Assembly: GCF_950295315.1 (NCBI RefSeq)
Contig: NC_080181.1
Coordinates: forward strand, 5,024,726-5,088,725
Direction: 5' to 3'
Length of the DNA stretch: 64,000 nucleotides
DNA from: Erinaceus europaeus
Taxonomy: Eukaryota > Chordata > Mammalia > Eulipotyphla > Erinaceidae
The notes under the pieces are model-generated. The model was not told where the DNA came from and made no database searches. It saw only the letters and a program-made list of their open reading frames with translations. Shown piece by piece: positions 1 through 10,127 of the stretch; the first letter of the stretch is position 1; every line of letters begins with the position of its first letter. A program made the position numbers and the translations under genes.

Positions 1-208
1 TCTTTCTTTCTACTTTATTTGACAGGACAGAGAAAAATTGAAAGGGTTGGGGGAGATAGAGTCAGACAGAGAAATGTAGACATCTGTAGACCTACTTCAC
101 GGTTTGTGAAGCATCTCCCTTGCAGGTGGGGAGCAGGTGCTCAAACCCCAGTTCTTGCACATGGTATTATCTGCATTTAACCAGGTGTACCACCACCACC
201 CAGTCTCC
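1..208 (-). mobile_element. SINE-A copy, cut by window edge
   Basis: Read on the minus strand, this has the tRNA-like head, box B-like sequence and CT-rich body of SINE-A, and the GACAGGACAGAGA block near its tail. The tail end lies at or beyond base 1. It is a non-coding retroposon. Confidence 0.8.
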
Positions 209-316
209 TCCTTCTTTTCTCTCTCTCTCTTTCTCTCTTCCTCTCTCTCTCTCTCTCACTCTGTCTCTCTCTCCTCTCTCTCTCCCTCTCTACCCATGTG
301 TCTCTCTCTCTCAACA
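209..316. repeat. CT-rich simple repeat
   Basis: This is an almost uninterrupted pyrimidine tract of CT and CTTT units next to the SINE head. The open frames across it are Ser/Leu-rich and reflect low complexity. Confidence 0.85.
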
Positions 317-706
317 GCAGATGAGGACATTCTTTCCATAAAGGGGAGCTATAGTTAAATCAAGGAGCTGTGAGAGTCTCTCTACTCCACTGCCAACTCC
401 TTGACCCCCTACTTCTCCCCATGATTTTTTCCCCAGGAATTTCTCCCCCAGAAATCCTCTAACCTGCCTAACTCCCCATCTTGGTGACTTCTTCCTAGAA
501 AAGTCTTATCAGTGACATCACCTGTGGTCCAGGAAAGCAGACAAGACGACTGGAGCCCAGCACTGGCTCCCTCATGGCCAACTGGCCACGGTCCCACCCC
601 AAGGAGAATGGACATGGCTGAGTTCTGGCAGAGTGAGACAGGTCGGGAGCTGAGCCCTTCACCTATGCCAATCATAATCATGCATGTTTGCATTTACACC
701 CTCTCT
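317..706. other. Unassigned sequence
   Basis: I recognise no repeat, gene or RNA here. Short open frames on both strands lack any family signature. Confidence 0.5.
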
Positions 707-1468
707 AATTGGAATTCTTTTTAAAAAATAATTATTTATTTCCTTTTGTTGCCCTTGTTGTTTTATTGTTGTTGTTATTTAAGATGTCATCATTGTTGGA
801 TAGGACAGAAAGAAATAGAGAGGGGAGGGGAAGACAGAGAGGGGGAGAGAAAGATAAGACACCTGCAGGCCTGCTTCACCGCTTGTGAAGTGACTCCCCG
901 GCGGGTGGGGAGCCGGGAGCTCAAACCAGGATCCTTACGCCATTCCTTGTGCTCTGCGCCACATGTGCTTAACCTGCTGCGCTACTGCCCAACTCCCTCT
1001 TTAAAAAAAAAAAATTTATAAAAAGGAAGCACTGACTAAACCAGAGGATAAGAGGGGTACAACTCCACACAGTTCCACTACCAGAACTCTGTATCCCATC
1101 CCCTCCCCTGATAGCTTTCCTATTCTTTAACCTTCTGGGAGTATGGACCCAAGATCATTATAGGATGCAGAAGGTGGAAGGTCTGACTTCTGTAATTGCT
1201 TCCCCACTGAACATGGGTGTTGACAGGTCGAGCCATACTCCCAGCCTGCCTCTCTCTTTCTGTAGTGGGGAAGGGCTCTGGGGAAGCGGAGCTCCAGGAC
1301 ACATTGGTGGGGTTGTCTGTCCAGGGAAGTCTCGTTGGCATCGTGGTAGCATCTGGAACCTTGTGGTTGAAAAGAGAGTTAACATGCAAAGCCAAACAAA
1401 TTGTTGACCAATCATGGACCTAATGGCTGGAATAGTGCAGATGAAGAGTTGGGAATTGGAATTCTTTT
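707..1468 (-). mobile_element. 5'-truncated L1-A 3' end with 15-bp TSD
   Basis: Bases 1008-1453 match the 3' UTR at 34,325-34,770 in the same orientation. A perfect 15-bp direct repeat (707-721 and 1454-1468) brackets the insertion, with the T-rich tail complement on the left. This is the signature of target-primed reverse transcription. A SINE-B sits in the A-tail. Only 3' UTR is present, so the copy is dead on arrival. Confidence 0.88.
735..1000 (-). mobile_element. SINE-B inside an L1 tail
   Basis: The minus strand shows the SINE-B head, a box B-like element, the CT-rich body and the AAC/AAT linker. It lacks the GCCTCCAGG 3' module. It lies in the A-rich tail of the surrounding L1. Confidence 0.88.
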
Positions 1469-1635
1469 GCCCTTGCTGCTGGGGCTTGTTGTCTGCACAA
1501 CTGCACCACTCCCAGGGATAGTCACATAGAGGGTAAAAGATGTCCTAGCTTAGGCTCTGCTCTGGAGCCTTCCTGCCATTTCTTTGATCCTTTCAAATCT
1601 TCCACAAATGAGATTGTGCAGTGGAGTTACTCTTG
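1469..1635. other. Unassigned sequence
   Basis: I see nothing recognisable between the L1 target duplication and the next SINE. Confidence 0.4.
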
Positions 1636-1639
1636 GTAA

Positions 1640-1830
1640 TGGGAACTGGCAGGTGGCTTACCCGGTTGAGCTCAGATAATACCATGTGCAAGGTCCCAGG
1701 TTTGAGCCCCTGGCCACCACAGGGGAGCACCTGCAGGCAAGAAGCTTCACCAGCAGTGGGCTGCTGCTGTGGTGCCTCTCCTCTCTCCATCTCTCTCCCT
1801 CTCTAGATTCCTGGCACCCTCTATGAGAAA
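1640..1830 (+). mobile_element. Diverged SINE-A
   Basis: The head contains GGCAGGTGGCTTACC and box B-like GGTTTGAGCC, followed by a degraded body and a CT-rich end. It is more diverged than most SINE-A copies and so is probably older. Confidence 0.7.
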
Positions 1831-2419
1831 AGAACGATCATCAGTATTAAAGGAAAAACATCTAAATGTATTTAGTTGTATTCTTCTTAAGCTTCCTGAG
1901 ACGGTGTGTTGAACAGCCTGGTGAATGGAAGGAGACAGATGGGGCACTTCTTTCCTCTTGTCATATTCTTTTCTTTCAGTCGGGAGTCAGAGAAGCATCA
2001 CCCCCAGCAGTGAAGACTTGCATGCAGAAAATGATCTGAGCACCTGGGGTGGGCAGCAGCCTTCCTCCCTCTCTCCGGGGACCGTTCTGGGGCAGCACAC
2101 ACAGTCCTGAGTCAGGCTGTGCTGAGCATGAGGGCTCAGCCCCCTGGGAGCTGTGCTTGACCAAACTAAAGCCTGTGTGTGGAGTCTAGCCCATTTCTCC
2201 TGTTGGAAGGCAGCAGAGACAAGTGTACAAAGCAAGGGTGAGGATAGATGAGTCCAGCAGGAGGCCGTGGACTGGCCATCTGTGTACTCTCCATTTAGGG
2301 TTTAATGTTTGCCTCAGTGGATTAGATATTAGCAGAGTAAGTGAGGCAGATGGTGACATGCCAAACACAGTGAACAGTAGCAAGAAACTATAAAGGTTAG
2401 TCATCTTTAAGAAGGACAC
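1831..2419. other. Unassigned sequence
   Basis: This is ordinary complex sequence with no repeat I recognise. Open frames of about 60-80 codons occur on both strands but show no recognisable protein family. Confidence 0.45.
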
Positions 2420-2724
2420 AACTTTTTTTTTTTTTTTTTTTTGCCTCCAGGATTATTGCTGGGATTTAGTGCCTGCACTAGGAATCCACTGCTCCAGAGG
2501 CCATTTTTTGTTTCCCTTGCTGTTGTTGTTGGATAGGACAAAGAGAAATGGAGAGAGGAGGGGAAGGCACAGAGGGGGAGAGAAAGATAGACACCTGCAG
2601 ACCTGCTTCACCACTTGTGAAGTTACTCCACCGCAGGTGGGGAGCCGGAGGGGTTGATCCTTACTGCAGTTCTTTTGCTTTGCGCCATGTGCACTTAACC
2701 CCCTGCACTACCGCCCACCCCCTG
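2420..2724 (-). mobile_element. SINE-B with 3' module
   Basis: A T run on the left is the A-tail of the minus-strand element. It is followed by the GCCTCCAGG-type 3' module, the GTTGTTGTT linker, the body and the tRNA-like head ending near 2724. Confidence 0.9.
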
Positions 2725-2767
2725 AAAGACATAACTTTTTAAAATACTGTCTTAAAAATATGTATTT

Positions 2768-2974
2768 ATTGGGGGCCATGTGGTGGTGGCTCACCTGGTT
2801 GAGTACACATTACGATTTACAAGGACCCTGGTTCAATCCCCTAGTCCCCATCTGCATGAGGGAAGCTTCACAAGTGGTGAAGCAAGGCTATAAGTGTTTC
2901 TCTGTCTCTCTCCCTCTCTAACCCCCTTCCTCTCAACTTCTGCCTGTCTCTATACAATAAATAAACAGAGATAA
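2768..2974 (+). mobile_element. SINE-A
   Basis: The copy has the SINE-A head (CACCTGGTTGAG), box B-like GGTTCAATCCC, the CT-rich body and an AATAAATAAA tail. A SINE-B follows directly. Confidence 0.9.
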
Positions 2975-3300
2975 CGGGCATCAGACTCTAGGGTAGCAGG
3001 CTAAGTGCACATGGCGAGAAGTGCAAGGACCAGCATAAGGATCCCGGTTCAAGCCCCTGGCTCCCCATCTGCAGGGGGTCACTTCTCTAGCAGTGAAGCA
3101 GGTCTTCAGGTGTCTGTCTTTCTCTCCCCCTCTCTGCCTTCCCATCCTCTTTCAATTTCTCTCTGTGTCCTGTCCAAAAACAACAGCAGCAATAACAATA
3201 TCAACAAGGGCAATAAAATAGGGAAAATATTGCCCTCCAGGAACAGTGGATTCATAGTATATGCACTGAGCCCCAGTGATAACCCTGGAGGCAAAAGAAA
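2975..3300 (+). mobile_element. SINE-B with 3' module
   Basis: A tRNA-like head at about 2976-3070 is followed by the CT-rich body, the AACAACAGC linker and the 3' module ending in CCTGGAGGC. The A-rich tail has expanded into a GAAA microsatellite. Confidence 0.88.
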
Positions 3301-3358
3301 GAAAGATAGAAAGAAAGAAAGAAAGAAAGAAAGGAAGGAAGAAAGAAAGAAAGAAACC
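3295..3358 (+). repeat. (GAAA)n microsatellite
   Basis: This purine-only GAAA/GGAA repeat grows from the A-tail of the upstream SINE-B. The lysine-rich open frame here is an artefact of the repeat. Confidence 0.92.
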
Positions 3359-3365
3359 AAAAAAT

Positions 3366-3578
3366 AAAAATATTTATAAAACAGTATTTACTTATTGGAG
3401 ACAGAGAGATATCAAGAAGGGAGGGGGTTGAAAGGGAGAGAGAAAGAGAGACACCTGCAGCATTTCTTCACTGCTCGCAAAGCTTTCCCCCTGCAGGTGG
3501 GAACTGGGGGCTTGAACTTGAGTCCTTGTGCACAGTAACATGTGCACCCAACCAGGTGTGCCACTCCCCAGGCTCCAA
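3366..3578 (-). mobile_element. SINE-A
   Basis: On the minus strand the head, box B-like element, CT body and A/T-rich tail of SINE-A are present. It abuts the GAAA microsatellite. Confidence 0.87.
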
Positions 3579-3628
3579 ATATAACATTTTTGAAGATAAC
3601 TATGTGCTACATGTTGTGTAAGCTCTTT

Positions 3629-3772
3629 ATGATTCACATAGATCCCATGAAGATAAGTGTTATGATTGCTTCAGTGTAATACTTAGGAATTCGGAGGCAA
3701 AGAGAGGTTAAGTAACTTTTTCCTAGTATAGCTAATAAGGCTTCAAATCCAGGCACTCTGTATTAGAGCTTT
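3629..3772 (-). mobile_element. MIR fragment
   Basis: The plus strand reads GAGGCAAAGAGAGGTTAAGT and then a decayed form of the 'cacagctagtaag...ccaggattc' segment. That is the complement of the MIR core and tRNA-derived part. It is an old mammalian-wide repeat. Confidence 0.7.
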
Positions 3773-3929
3773 TTTTCTTCTTTTTTTTAATCATAATTCA
3801 CAAAGGAGTTATACTATCTTAGGGCCTTAAACCCATGTGCTTTATTACTCCTGATGTTAAAATTAACAGTGACTGAAAGCCTTTCCTCTGAATCCCAGAG
3901 AAAGTGGAGTGTCAACTGGATGTAGAGTC

Positions 3930-4030
3930 ATAGAACCTGACACTTAGTGTAAGTCACTTAACACATTCGAGTTTCTTCCATAATGAATGTGGATAACTAC
4001 TGTCTTGTGGTGAGGTATATGAAGAAAAAA
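3930..4030 (+). mobile_element. MIR fragment
   Basis: GTAAGTCACTTAACACATTCGA, GTTTCTTCCATAATG and GTGGATAACTACTG align in order with the MIR core (acttaacctctctg, cagtttcctcatctg, ggataataatag). It is strongly diverged. Confidence 0.6.
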
Positions 4031-4044
4031 GTGCAAAAATACCA

Positions 4045-4180
4045 TATGAATGTAAATACCTCAATGCCCGGAGGTCATACATTCAATCCCTAGCGCCACC
4101 ACAAGCCAGAGATGAGCAGTACTCTGGTCACCTTCCTCTCTCTCTCTGTATCTCTCATTAAAATTAATAAAAGATTTACC
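4045..4180 (+). mobile_element. SINE-C, 3' part
   Basis: The segment contains ATTCAATCCCTAGCGCCACC and CCAGAGATGAGCAGTACTCTGG, followed by a CT run and a TAAAATTAATAAA tail. These match the second half of SINE-C. Confidence 0.75.
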
Positions 4181-4431
4181 AAAAATGTAAGCTCCTCACA
4201 GATGTTAGTTTCTGTAAGTCAATGAATATAATCACTCATTGGTTAACCTCTAAAATAGGAATTGCACAGATTTTTCTTGAGTTGCTTTCTTGGTTGAGAA
4301 ATGCAGCCAGTTACATTTTCATACTTCACTATGAAACAGCAGCCCATTAAAAAGCTAAAAACATTTCTAGAGCCATCTTAACATGAACAGTTGATGGGCA
4401 TGGAAACAAAGAGTGAGAAGCTGTGCTCCAT
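4181..4431. other. Unassigned sequence
   Basis: I see nothing I can assign here. Confidence 0.4.
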
Positions 4432-4446
4432 CCATTGTCTTCATTT

Positions 4447-4781
4447 GTGTGTGTGTGTGTGCCTCCAGGGGTTGTTGCTGGGACTCGGTGCCAGCACTGC
4501 GAATCCACTGCTGTGTGTTGCCCTTGTTGCTCTTGTTGTTGTTGTTATTGTTATTGTAACTGTTACTGATGCCATTGTTATTGGATAGGACAGAGAGAAA
4601 TGGAGAGAGGAGGGGAAGACAGACAGGGGGAGAGAAAGACAGACACCTGCAGACCTGCTTCACTGCTAGAGAAGTGACTCCCCTGCAGGTGGGGAGCCGG
4701 GGGCTCGAACCGGGATCCTTACGCTGGTCCTTGCCCTTTGCACCACCTACTCTTAACCCGCTGTGCTGCTGCCCGACCCCC
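4447..4781 (-). mobile_element. SINE-B with 15-bp TSD
   Basis: This full-length minus-strand SINE-B has its 3' module at about 4458-4525 and its head near 4781. The direct repeats at 4432-4446 and 4782-4796 are identical over 15 bp, which fixes the insertion. The copy is little diverged. Confidence 0.93.
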
Positions 4782-4965
4782 CCATTGTCTTCATTTTTAT
4801 GGGCTCTTTCCTCTGAGAAGATAGGAAACAACAGGTATCCAGTATCCAGAGGCTGCCACAGGGGTTGCCTAGGAGACTCACTAGATGCATTATCACATTA
4901 TGCTTGTCTGCATTTGGAGTGAGTAGAACTGGCCAAGATGTGAGGCATGCGTTTAAGACTTCTGG

Positions 4966-5170
4966 AAATAAAGGTGGTGGTGTGCCTGGTTCAGGGCACA
5001 CATTACAGTGCACAAGGACTCAGGTTCAAGCTCCCATTCCCCAACTGCAAGGGGAAAGCTTCACGAGTGGTGTCTTTCTGTCTCTCTCTGTCTCTCTTTC
5101 TGTCCCCCCCCCCTCTATATATATTTGTCCTTCCCTCTAGACTTCTCTGTCCTATCAAATAAATAATGTT
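4966..5170 (+). mobile_element. SINE-A
   Basis: The head has GTGGTGGTGTGCCTGG, with box B-like GGTTCAAGCTCCC, a CT-rich body and an AATAAATAATG tail. Confidence 0.85.
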
Positions 5171-5690
5171 AAAAACAGCAAAAGGAAAAAAGACTTACAG
5201 AAACAAAACTTGCATCTGTCTTCACTATAACTAAGAATATGAAGAGATCTGTGTATCACTCATTCATTCAACAACGCTCAACAGGACTTGTCTGTTGCTC
5301 TGTACTGGATAATGTCGGAGGTTGATCCAGAAGCACTTGATCTGGTTCAAAGCATGGGCTACAAACATATGAATGCCATAAGTGGGTGTTATCTTTTGAT
5401 TGAGCTAGTAAATGCAGGGGAGCGCATGGAAGGGAGTGAGCATCTGGGAAACCCTGCAGGGTTTAGAACAGAGCTCAGTTACATTCCTGGCTTCTGAGCA
5501 CCCCCCCACAGAAGCTTCCTAGGCAGAAACAGCTAGCTTATCTGGCAGGGTATCCCAGCTGATTGAGCAGGTGGAGTATGTCCCACAAACTGGGTGTGTA
5601 TGTTACAGGGCAAATTTGTTTTACAGGAATATTTGTTTTAGGGCTACATTTCACACCTCTTAAATGTTAACCATTGAGCATACACAACAC
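5171..5690. other. Unassigned sequence
   Basis: Complex sequence with no repeat I recognise. A 69-codon plus-strand frame (5288-5497) has no recognisable domain. Confidence 0.45.
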
Positions 5691-5707
5691 AAAAAAAAAA
5701 AAAAAAA

Positions 5708-5945
5708 GAAGGACCTGGGTTCAAGCCTCTGGTTCCTACCTGTGTGTGTGTGTGGGGGGATGCTTCACAAGCAGTGAAGCAGGTCTGCAAGTCTCTTTCT
5801 TTCTCTCTCCCCCCCCCCTTTTAATTTCTCTCTGTCCTATCAATTAAAGTAGTGGAGGGAGGGGGACGGAAAATGGCTGCCTGGAGTGGTGAATTCATAA
5901 TGCTGGCACTGAGCCTTATTGGTAAACCTGGTGGCAGCTAACGAA
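5708..5945 (+). mobile_element. Headless SINE with 3' module
   Basis: The copy starts at box B (GGACCTGGGTTCAAGCC) directly after a run of A. It has the CT-rich body and a degraded 3' module (GCTGCCTGG ... CCTGGTGGC). The tRNA-like box A half is missing. Confidence 0.78.
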
Positions 5946-5989
5946 GGAAGAAAGATAAGATAAATGTTACCACAATCCACCAAAGCAAC

Positions 5990-6490
5990 AGTCTCCCTCT
6001 ACTACAGTTCTTGAGATTCCTGCCCCCTCTACCCTTGGCAGCTTTAGATCTGTAGCTTGGAGCATTCTCCAAGGGTCTTGTTTATATTTGACTTTGTCCA
6101 TTCTCTTGCTTTGTTTCCTGAGAGCCTATGTGTAAGTGAGGTTGTCCAGTCTTCATCTGTCTCCACCTGGCTTCTTCCACTGGGCATGTTCCCTTCCAGT
6201 TCATGTGATAGCCAAGGAGTCTTCCACTGTCTACAGAACAGAGCTTCCTGTCCACATGTCTGTCATTGGGCACTTGAATTGTTTCTACAACTTTGCTATT
6301 TTAAGTCATATTGCAGTGATTATAGATGTACACATATAGTTTTGGATGTGTTAATGTGTTCTTCTTTGCGTCTGTCTCTAGGAGATGAGTTGTTGGATCC
6401 TATGACAGATCTACTTTTAGTGGCATCAGGGCAGTGTCTGCTGGCTAATATTTTCTTTGTTGGCTATTTTGCTCTTTTGATTGTTGGATG
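5990..6490 (-). mobile_element. Ancient L1 ORF2 3' end
   Basis: The plus strand is a decayed complement of the L1 ORF2 3' region, with parallels to 'catctggcttcttccactgggcatg' and 'ggcacttgaattgtttctac...gctatt'. The frame at 6057-6503 is accidental. Confidence 0.6.
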
Positions 6491-6499
6491 CTTAATTGC

Positions 6500-6625
6500 T
6501 TGACTGACCCACGAGATTATAGGCTTGTGAAACCAGGGACTTTTTCCATCTGGTTCATTACTCTGTGTCTAGACCATGCAACAAGGTTTACAGATTTATA
6601 GGTCCTAGGTAAATCGCTGTTAAAA
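6500..6625 (+). mobile_element. L2-like 3' end fragment
   Basis: TTATAGGCTTGTGAAACCAGGGACTTTTTC followed by a decayed 'gttcattactctgtgtctag' resembles the conserved L2 3' terminus. Divergence is high. Confidence 0.45.
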
Positions 6626-6732
6626 TGAATGCATGACTCACTGGTGGAGAGAAAAGCAATGTGCCCATTATTGAGCCGTGGGAAATGCCAACAAAAGGAA
6701 CAAGAAAAGATAGGAAGGTTAGATAGTCATTG

Positions 6733-6788
6733 CTTTTCTTTCTTTCTTTCTTTCTTTCTTTTTTCTTTCTTTCTTTCTTTCTTTTTTT
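6733..6788. repeat. (CTTT)n microsatellite
   Basis: A CTTT repeat with small interruptions lies at the tail side of the minus-strand SINE-A that follows. Confidence 0.92.
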
Positions 6789-6955
6789 ACTGTATTTTAT
6801 TTATTTACTTACTGGATAGAAACAAAGGAGAAATAAAGAGATGCACCTGCAGCTCTGCTTCACTGCTCTCGAAGCATCCATCCGCAGGTGGGGAGGGGGC
6901 CCTTGAACCTACGTCCTTGCACATTGTGACACGAGCCCTGGCCCCCTGGATAGTG
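6789..6955 (-). mobile_element. SINE-A
   Basis: The minus strand shows a SINE-A head near 6955, a box B-like element and a shortened CT body. GATAGTCATT (about 6723) and GATAGTGATT (about 6948) form an imperfect TSD. Confidence 0.82.
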
Positions 6956-7295
6956 ATTTCTTAGATGCTGTTGCTCCAGAGGGTCCTTTCCTAGTCTCTC
7001 CTCCATTTTCTCTTCTTTCTGTCTTGATACTCTCATGCATTTCTCTGAGTCTAATATCAGATTTAGAAGCTGTCAGTCTCATTTCAGCCCAGAGTCCACT
7101 CAGGATCATGATGCTTCACCAGAAATGCAACACATAAAGCAGGAGCTCAGGCACCTTCCTCTGGGAAGGGAAGGGACTTGTGGTTTTGAGCTGTCGTGCA
7201 TTAGGTATTTAACATGTGCTATGATACTGGGTATTTTTCTCAAGCACACAGGAAATGAAAACTTTGAGGGTGGAAACAGCAGGCTTGAAGTCTTG
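6956..7295. other. Unassigned sequence
   Basis: I recognise no repeat. Opposed open frames at 7035-7391 and 7106-7300 lack a recognisable product. Confidence 0.45.
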
Positions 7296-7299
7296 CACA

Positions 7300-7400
7300 A
7301 AAGTAGGGACAGAGAGGATGAGAAAGTGGCTCAACAGATTACGTGCCTCACATGCATGCAGTTCTGGGTTCAGTCCGTGGCAGTGCATTAAAAAAGAAGA
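7300..7400 (+). mobile_element. Short tRNA-derived SINE
   Basis: GAGAAAGTGGCTCAACAG is box A-like and GGGTTCAGTCCGTGGCAG is box B-like, followed by an A-rich end. It is related to SINE-C or SINE-E, but too diverged to assign firmly. Confidence 0.55.
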
Positions 7401-7404
7401 CCAC

Positions 7405-7556
7405 CGATCTAGGGGGCGGCAAATGCCTCACTCGGTAGAGCACACATTGACTGACCCCTGTTCAAGGACTCGGGTTAAGCCCCCAGTCACCGTATGAAGA
7501 TTTGTAAGCCATGAAGTAGTGTCTCTGTCTGTCTTTCTCTTTCCTTTGTTCTCTCT
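7405..7556 (+). mobile_element. SINE-A, truncated at 3' end
   Basis: The head GCCTCACTCGGTAGAGCACACATT, a box B-like GGGTTAAGCCCC and part of the CT body are present. A minus-strand SINE-B replaces or interrupts the tail. Confidence 0.7.
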
Positions 7557-7808
7557 TTTTTTCCTCTGGGGTAATCGGTGGGGCTCGGTGCCTGCACTAT
7601 GAATCCACTGTTCCTGAGGCCATTTATTTTTATTTTTTGATAGCACAGAGAGATACTGAGAGGTAAGGGGAAGATAGAGAGAAAGATAGACATTTGCAGA
7701 CCCACTTCATCGCTTGGAAAGCCACCTCCCTGCAGTTGGGGAGCTGGGGGCTCCAAATCTTACACTTTGCACTATGTGTGCTTAACCTGGCGAGCCACTG
7801 GCCACTGC
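7557..7808 (-). mobile_element. SINE-B with 3' module
   Basis: The 3' module on the left (GGGCTCGGTGCCTGCAC, then AATCCACTGTTCCTGAGGCC) is followed by the body and a head ending near 7808. Confidence 0.82.
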
Positions 7809-7855
7809 CACCTTCCTCTCTCTCTGCCTTTAACCCTCTATCAAGAAGAAAAGGC

Positions 7856-7981
7856 AGGGGCCTGGGTAGTGACACATCTGGTTGAATGCACATGTTATAA
7901 TGCACAAGGACATAGGTTTGAGCCCCCGCTCCCCATCTGTAGGGATGACACTTCAGGAGTGGTGAAGCAGGTCTGTGGGTT

Positions 7982-8037
<56 letters not shown>

Positions 8038-8425
8038 CTTTCTCAGTGCCTGCACTATGAATCCACTGCTCCTGGAGGCTATTTTGTTTCCTTTTGTTGC
8101 ACTTGTTGTTTATCATTGTTATTATTGTTGTTATTGCTGTCATTGTTGAATAGGACAGAGAGAAATCAAGAGAGATGGGTAAGACAGAGAGGGGGAGACA
8201 AAGACAGACACCTGTGGACCTGCTTCACTGCTTGTGAAGTGACCCCCGGCAGGTGGGGAGCCAGGAGCTTGAGCCAGGATCCTTATGCCAGTCCTTGCGT
8301 TTTGTGCCATGTGTGTTTAACCCACTATGCTACCACCCAGCCCCCTTCTCTCTGTCTCTCTTGATCTTCCATTTCTCTCTGACTCTACCCAATAAATAAA
8401 TAAATAAATAAATAAATAAATAGAT
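7856..8425 (+). mobile_element. SINE-A split by a SINE-B
   Basis: The SINE-A head and body occupy about 7856-8035, where the CT body has expanded into a (TC)n run at 7985-8035. Its tail resumes at 8345 and ends in an AATA repeat. A SINE-B lies between the two parts, so it is younger. Confidence 0.8.
8040..8344 (-). mobile_element. SINE-B nested in SINE-A
   Basis: A minus-strand SINE-B with its 3' module at the left and head near 8340 has inserted in the pyrimidine tract of the flanking SINE-A. Confidence 0.85.
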
Positions 8426-8426
8426 T
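8388..8426 (+). repeat. (AATA)n tail repeat
   Basis: AATAAATAAATA units form the expanded tail of the interrupted SINE-A. Confidence 0.9.
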
Positions 8427-8489
8427 AATTAAAATTTTTATTAAGAAGAAGGAGGAAGAAGGAGAGGGAGGGTGAGAAGAGGGAGGTGG

Positions 8490-8820
8490 AGGAGGGGCTG
8501 GGCAGAAGCGCAGTGGGTTAAGCAGGCATACTGTGAAGCACAAGGACCAGCATCAGGATCTGGGCTCAAGCCCCGGCTCCCCACCTGCAAGGCAGTCACT
8601 TCACAAACAGTGAATTAAGTCCGCAGGTGTCTGTCTTTCTCTCCTCCTCTCTGTCTTCCCCGCCTCTCTCAATTTCCCTCTGTCTTATCCAACAGCAGCA
8701 GCAGCAACAACAACAACAATAATAACAGCAGCAACAACAACAATGGAAAAAAAATGGCTTCGCAGAGCAGTGGATTCACTGTATAGACTTTGAGCCTTAG
8801 TGATAACCCTGAAGGCAAAA
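8490..8820 (+). mobile_element. SINE-B with 3' module
   Basis: The head has GCGCAGTGGGTTAAGC, followed by box B-like GGCTCAAGCCCC, the body, a CAG/CAA linker and the 3' module ending in CCTGAAGGC before an A-rich tail. Confidence 0.88.
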
Positions 8821-8970
8821 AAAAAGAAAGAGAAGGAGAAGAAGAGAAAAAAAAAGAAAGGAAGGAAGGAGGGGAGGAAGGAAGGAAGGAAAGGAAGGGC
8901 GAGTGAGCTGCTTAGAGCAGTGGAGTCTTGCAGACACCAAGCCCCAGCAATAACTCTGGTGCCAGTGTGG
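8817..8970 (+). repeat. Purine tract plus duplicated SINE 3' module
   Basis: GAAA/GGAAG units run to about 8899. A second, degraded 3' module (AGAGCAGTGGAGTCTTGCAG, then CACCAAGCCCCAGCAATAAC) follows at about 8900-8970. Confidence 0.7.
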
Positions 8971-9116
8971 AACTATACCCGATAATTTTATGATCTTGTA
9001 ATCCACTGTTTGTCAGAAATAAAAGTGGAAGAAAAGAAAACCCAGTAGAAATGGAGATTCACACCCACGTGGCTGATTCCAAAAGTCCTAGTCCCCTGCT
9101 CTACGAGCTGCCCTCT

Positions 9117-9148
9117 GGGGCGGGGGTGGGGGTGGCGGTGGGGGGGTG
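9117..9148 (+). other. Potential G-quadruplex
   Basis: Runs of four to seven G separated by one to three bases give at least four G tracts within about 30 bp. Folding is inferred from sequence only. Confidence 0.6.
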
Positions 9149-9154
9149 CACAGC

Positions 9155-9580
9155 TGCAAATCCAGAGGATTCACCTGGGGGTGTTCACTGAAGCTGCAGC
9201 TGCTGGAGGAGGAGTTGTGGCAACCACTGGGATTAGAGTAGCAAATCAGAGTATTAGAAAGCATCAGTAAACCCCAAGAAAATTAAAAATCTGATTTGAC
9301 TGGCTTTTCTTAATTTGAAAGTTCAAGAAAAGAAAGCTGAATTAGGTAGTGTCACTGAAAGATGCAGTTGGTGGAAGGCCTTTAAAATGTGTTTAGAAAG
9401 TAGGTTTCATTCAAAACAAAGGGAAAAAATACAGGGACATGTTTTCAATATAATGCTTAAAATTTCAAGTAAGCTAACATTTCAACTTCTTGGCAAGAGA
9501 TCACATGCATTCCTTCAAGTTAGATTGTTGACCTTGCTTTCCAAAAGCTCTAACTTTGGACAATGGTGTGAAACTTGGGG
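9155..9580. other. Unassigned sequence
   Basis: AT-leaning complex sequence. A 90-codon plus-strand frame (9315-9587) ends at the SINE target site and resembles no family I know. Confidence 0.45.
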
Positions 9581-9597
9581 AGAATAAGGAAACTATA

Positions 9598-9732
9598 TTC
9601 TTTTTTTTTTTTTTTTAAACCAGAGCACTGCTCAGCTCTGTTTTAGATGGTGCAGGGAATTGAACCTGGGACTTCGGACCCTCAGACATGAGAGGTTGTT
9701 TGCATAACCATTATGTTATCTACCACCACCCA
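9598..9732 (-). mobile_element. SINE-C with perfect 17-bp TSD
   Basis: A T run on the left (A-tail complement) is followed by a complete minus-strand SINE-C with CAGAGCACTGCTCAG and GCATAACCATTATG. The direct repeats 9581-9597 and 9733-9749 are identical over 17 bp. Confidence 0.93.
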
Positions 9733-9841
9733 AGAATAAGGAAACTATAGACTAGCCTCAGTAGATTCCTATTTCTGCTTTTGGAGCCTGCTCTGCTTTG
9801 GCTATTTTTAGATATCTAAGTGTTTTAATAAACTATACTGA

Positions 9842-10042
9842 GGGGCTGGGTGGTGACACACCTGGTTGAGCACACGTTACAGTATACAACGGCCTGGGTT
9901 TGAGCCCCTGGTCTCCTGTACCTGCAGAGGGAAAGCTTTGCCAGTAGTGAAGCAGTGTTGCAGATGTGTCTCTGCTTTTCTCTTTATCATCCTCTTCCCT
10001 CTCAAATTCTGGATCTCTCCAATAAATAAATAAAGCTAATAA
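9842..10042 (+). mobile_element. SINE-A with perfect 15-bp TSD
   Basis: The full-length copy runs from GGGGCTGGGTGGTG to an AATAAATAAA tail. The direct repeats 9827-9841 and 10043-10057 are identical. Confidence 0.95.
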
Positions 10043-10127
10043 AATAAACTATACTGATATGCTCCGTAAGATAAAAGAGTTCTTCTCACAAAGGGAGAGA
10101 ATAATCAAATCAGAATTAAAAATACAA

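Noticed and set aside
6057..6503. 148-codon plus-strand frame with hydrophobic stretches
   Set aside because: The DNA aligns as the complement of an ancient L1 3' end. The frame is accidental.
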